Assembly: GCF_000374545.1 (NCBI RefSeq) | Contig: NZ_KB894607.1 | Coordinates: 1 to 34,422, forward strand | Reading direction: 5' to 3' | DNA: 34,422 bases | DNA from: Anaeromusa acidaminophila DSM 3853 | GTDB lineage: Bacteria; Bacillota; Negativicutes; Anaeromusales; Anaeromusaceae | Part shown: in pieces, positions 32,329 through 34,422 of the stretch | Numbering within the stretch: position 1 is the first letter of the stretch | How the letters are laid out: every line of letters begins with the position of its first letter | The notes under the pieces: generated by a model | Databases searched by the model: none | Told to the model about the DNA's origin: nothing | What the model saw: only the letters and a program-made list of their open reading frames with translations | Translations under genes and position numbers: made by a program

Positions 32329-34422
32329 TTACAGGCTCGTGGGACGTACTTCTTCCATCACGAAAGCTTCAATAATGTCGCCTTCCTTGATATCGCGGAA
32401 TTTCTCTACAGAAATACCGCATTCATAGCCCTGAGCCACTTCTTTAACATCATCCTTGAAGCGGCGCAACGCTTCAACGGTTCCTTCATGCAAGACAATT
32501 CCATTACGAAGAATCCGTACTTGTGAAGAATTGGTAATCTTGCCTTCCAATACATACGAACCGGCAACAACCGTTTTCGGCACAGAAATAACCATGCGTA
32601 CTTCCGCGCGTCCCAAGACAACTTCTTTAAATTGCGATGCCAGCATTCCCGTCAAAGCTGCTTCCACATCGTTAATGGCGTCATAAATGACGCGGTAGGT
32701 GCGAATATCAATCTTCTCGGCATCCGCAGTTTTACGAGCATTGCCATCAGGTCGTACGTTAAAGCCGATAATCAAGGCGTTAGCCGCCGAAGCCAGCATG
32801 ACGTCAGATTCGTTGATGGCGCCGACGCCTGCATGCACAATAATAACGCGCACTTCTTCATTCGTATTTAGTCCCATCAACGCCTGACGCAACGCCTCTA
32901 CCGAACCCTGTACGTCTGCCTTGATTACGACATTGAGATCTTTGATTTGACCATCTTGGATTTGTTTGAAAAGATCGTCCAGAGAAACCTTTTGCGACTC
33001 CTTGATCTCTTCCGAACGTTTCTTGTCTTGACGTTTTTCGGCAACAGTACGCGCCGTTTTTTCGTCATCCACCACGATCAATACATCGCCAGCTTCCGGC
33101 ACGTCCGTCAACCCCAACACCTCAACAGGCATGGAGGGACCTGCTTTTTTCACGCGGTCGCCGCGATCATTCACCATAGCCCGCACACGCCCATAGGCGC
33201 TGCCGGCAATAATTGCATCGCCAATAGTGAGCGTTCCTTTTTGCACCAACACCGTAGCCACCGTACCGCGCCCTTTGTCAAGCTGCGCTTCGACGATCGT
33301 GCCCATGGCATTTCGGTTCGGATTGGCTTTCAGCTCCTGCACTTCCGCGACAAGCAAAATCATTTCCAACAAATCGGAAATCCCTGTTTTCTGGTGCGCC
33401 GATACAGGCACCATGATGGTATCGCCGCCCCAGTCTTCGGCAATCAGCCCATGCTCCATCAGCTGCTGTTTCACTTGGTCCGGATTCGCCCCAGGACGGT
33501 CCATTTTATTGATCGCTACAATGATCGGCACTTCCGCCGCTTTAGCATGATTGATAGCTTCAATGGTTTGTGGCATAACGCCGTCATCAGCAGCCACTAC
33601 CAGGATCGCTACGTCAGTTACCTGCGCTCCCCGGGCGCGCATAGCGGTAAACGCCTCATGCCCCGGAGTATCCAAGAAGGTAATTTTCTTGCCTTGGTAT
33701 ACAACTTGATACGCGCCAATATGCTGCGTAATGCCGCCTGCTTCTTTTTCCGTCACATGAGTTTTACGAATAACATCCAACAAGGACGTCTTACCATGGT
33801 CAACATGGCCCATAACGGTTACTACCGGCGGCCGCGGCTGCAACGATTTAGGATCATCTTCAATTTCTTTTACTTCAGTCGGATCTTCTTCCGGCGGCAA
33901 CGCCTCTACGGCGGTACCAAATTCTTCCCCTAATAAGCAAGCCGTATCAAAGTCAATTTCCTGATTGATCGTGGCCATAACACCCATCATCATCAGCTTT
34001 TTGATAACTTCCCCGACATCGCGTCCGAGCTTGCTCGCCAGTTCCTTAACGCTGAGACTCTCGCCAATGCGAATTTGTTTCGGTTTCGGCATTTCCTGTT
34101 TTGGTGCGGCCGGTGCAAAACGCTGACCGCCTCTTTGATTGCCGCCGCGCTGATTATTGAAACGTTGACCGCCCCCAGAACCGCCCTGACGTCGTTGCGG
34201 GCCTCCTTGCGAACGTTGCTGCTGCCCACCGCGCTGCCCACCGGCACGCTGCTGTTGACCGCCAAAATTTTCATGCTGGCCTTGCGGACGCTGTCCCTGC
34301 TGACCTTGCGGACGCGGAGCCTGTTGGCCTTGCGGACGCGGAGCCTGTTGGCCTTGCGGACGCGGAGCCTGCTGACCTTGCGGACGCGGAGCCTGTTGGC
34401 CTTGCGGACGCGGAGCCTGCTG
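32329..34422 (-). CDS. infB: Translation initiation factor IF-2, 5' end outside window
   Basis: IF2 is the GTPase that brings initiator tRNA to the ribosome. The open frame runs to the window edge without interruption, 697 visible codons. It starts with Q/P/R/G-rich tandem repeats, continues through a G/Q/R-rich linker ([10 protein letters not shown] and the like), an IF2_N domain ([20 protein letters not shown]), and the G domain: [37 protein letters not shown]. Domains II-IV follow, ending [10 protein letters not shown] start at the internal ATG before PKPKQIRIG would drop the whole basic N-terminal region; it is not needed because the frame is open upstream. It heads the rbfA-nrnA-truB-ribF transcript. 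Confidence 0.97.
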   Translation of the reverse strand, partial: QQAPRPQGQQAPRPQGQQAPRPQGQQAPRPQGQQAPRPQGQQGQRPQGQHENFGGQQQRAGGQRGGQQQRSQGGPQRRQGGSGGGQRFNNQRGGNQRGGQRFAPAAPKQEMPKPKQIRIGESLSVKELASKLGRDVGEVIKKLMMMGVMATINQEIDFDTACLLGEEFGTAVEALPPEEDPTEVKEIEDDPKSLQPRPPVVTVMGHVDHGKTSLLDVIRKTHVTEKEAGGITQHIGAYQVVYQGKKITFLDTPGHEAFTAMRARGAQVTDVAILVVAADDGVMPQTIEAINHAKAAEVPIIVAINKMDRPGANPDQVKQQLMEHGLIAEDWGGDTIMVPVSAHQKTGISDLLEMILLVAEVQELKANPNRNAMGTIVEAQLDKGRGTVATVLVQKGTLTIGDAIIAGSAYGRVRAMVNDRGDRVKKAGPSMPVEVLGLTDVPEAGDVLIVVDDEKTARTVAEKRQDKKRSEEIKESQKVSLDDLFKQIQDGQIKDLNVVIKADVQGSVEALRQALMGLNTNEEVRVIIVHAGVGAINESDVMLASAANALIIGFNVRPDGNARKTADAEKIDIRTYRVIYDAINDVEAALTGMLASQFKEVVLGRAEVRMVISVPKTVVAGSYVLEGKITNSSQVRILRNGIVLHEGTVEALRRFKDDVKEVAQGYECGISVEKFRDIKEGDIIEAFVMEEVRPTSL
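34279..34422 (-). repeat. 24-bp tandem repeats coding QQAPRPQG inside infB
   Basis: Six consecutive 24-base units are seen up to the window edge; five encode QQAPRPQG exactly and the sixth encodes QQGQRPQG. The units differ only at synonymous third positions (CAG/CAA, GGC/GGT). The repeat stays in frame and lies in the intrinsically disordered N-terminal part of IF2. The array may continue beyond the window. Confidence 0.93.

Noticed and set aside
32947..33933. Plus-strand open frame of 328 codons opposite infB
   Set aside because: It mirrors the strongly conserved IF2 G domain; composition (His, Phe, Arg rich) is typical of an antisense shadow.
34279..34422. Regular 24-bp repeats as a possible CRISPR array
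   Set aside because: Units are directly adjacent without spacers and code in frame within infB.

Overview
The window is a chromosomal housekeeping segment of a Bacillota (Firmicutes) bacterium, about half G+C, with nearly every gene on the minus strand. Read in the direction of transcription (from high to low coordinates) the order is infB-rbfA-nrnA-truB-ribF / rpsO / pnp / M16 peptidase-dut / dapB-asd-dapG-dapA-exonuclease / rnj-small membrane protein-ftsK-mnmH-rodZ-ygiQ / solute-binding-like protein-rimO-cinA-DEAD helicase / recA-recX / rny / unknown gene-ymdB / spoVS / IS200 fragment. This closely follows the Bacillus subtilis infB...spoVS region. Differences are dapB in the place of spoVFA/spoVFB and the absence of ylxP, ymxH, tepA and pgsA. 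The presence of spoVS with a SigH-like promoter suggests a spore former. The combination of gene order, mnmH and sequence flavour makes me think of Negativicutes (Sporomusaceae-like), but that is inference.

Region by region. 1-330 holds the 5' end of an IS200/IS605-type tnpA with its regulatory hairpins, and the spoVS terminator. 344-3890 holds spoVS, ymdB, an unrecognised 172-aa gene, rny (RNase Y, apparently starting at AUU), and a candidate small RNA or attenuated leader with a near-consensus promoter. 3923-5516 is recX-recA with an SOS box inside the recA promoter. 5588-10900 is a run of helicase, cinA, rimO and an orphan solute-binding-like protein. 11023-11466 is the only plus-strand gene, a membrane protein whose 3' end overlaps ygiQ tail to tail. 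11424-19572 runs from ygiQ to the rnj promoter and links RNA processing, chromosome translocation, tRNA selenation and cell shape. 19628-24576 is the aspartate/lysine-DAP pathway under a lysine riboswitch with its own promoter and intrinsic terminator. 24577-34422 is the dut/M16, pnp, rpsO and infB groups; infB is cut by the window edge inside a tandem [14 protein letters not shown] repeat.

Functionally the window is rich in RNA turnover: RNase Y, RNase J, PNPase, a DEAD-box helicase with a DbpA-type RNA-binding domain, NrnA and the phosphodiesterase YmdB all lie within 34 kb, interleaved with translation factors (IF2, RbfA, S15, TruB, RimO, MnmH). No CRISPR array, prophage or defence island is visible. 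The most notable observations are the AUU start of rny, the independent transcription unit between recX and rny, the palindrome in the rnj promoter spacer, and a few unrecognised small or orphan genes.
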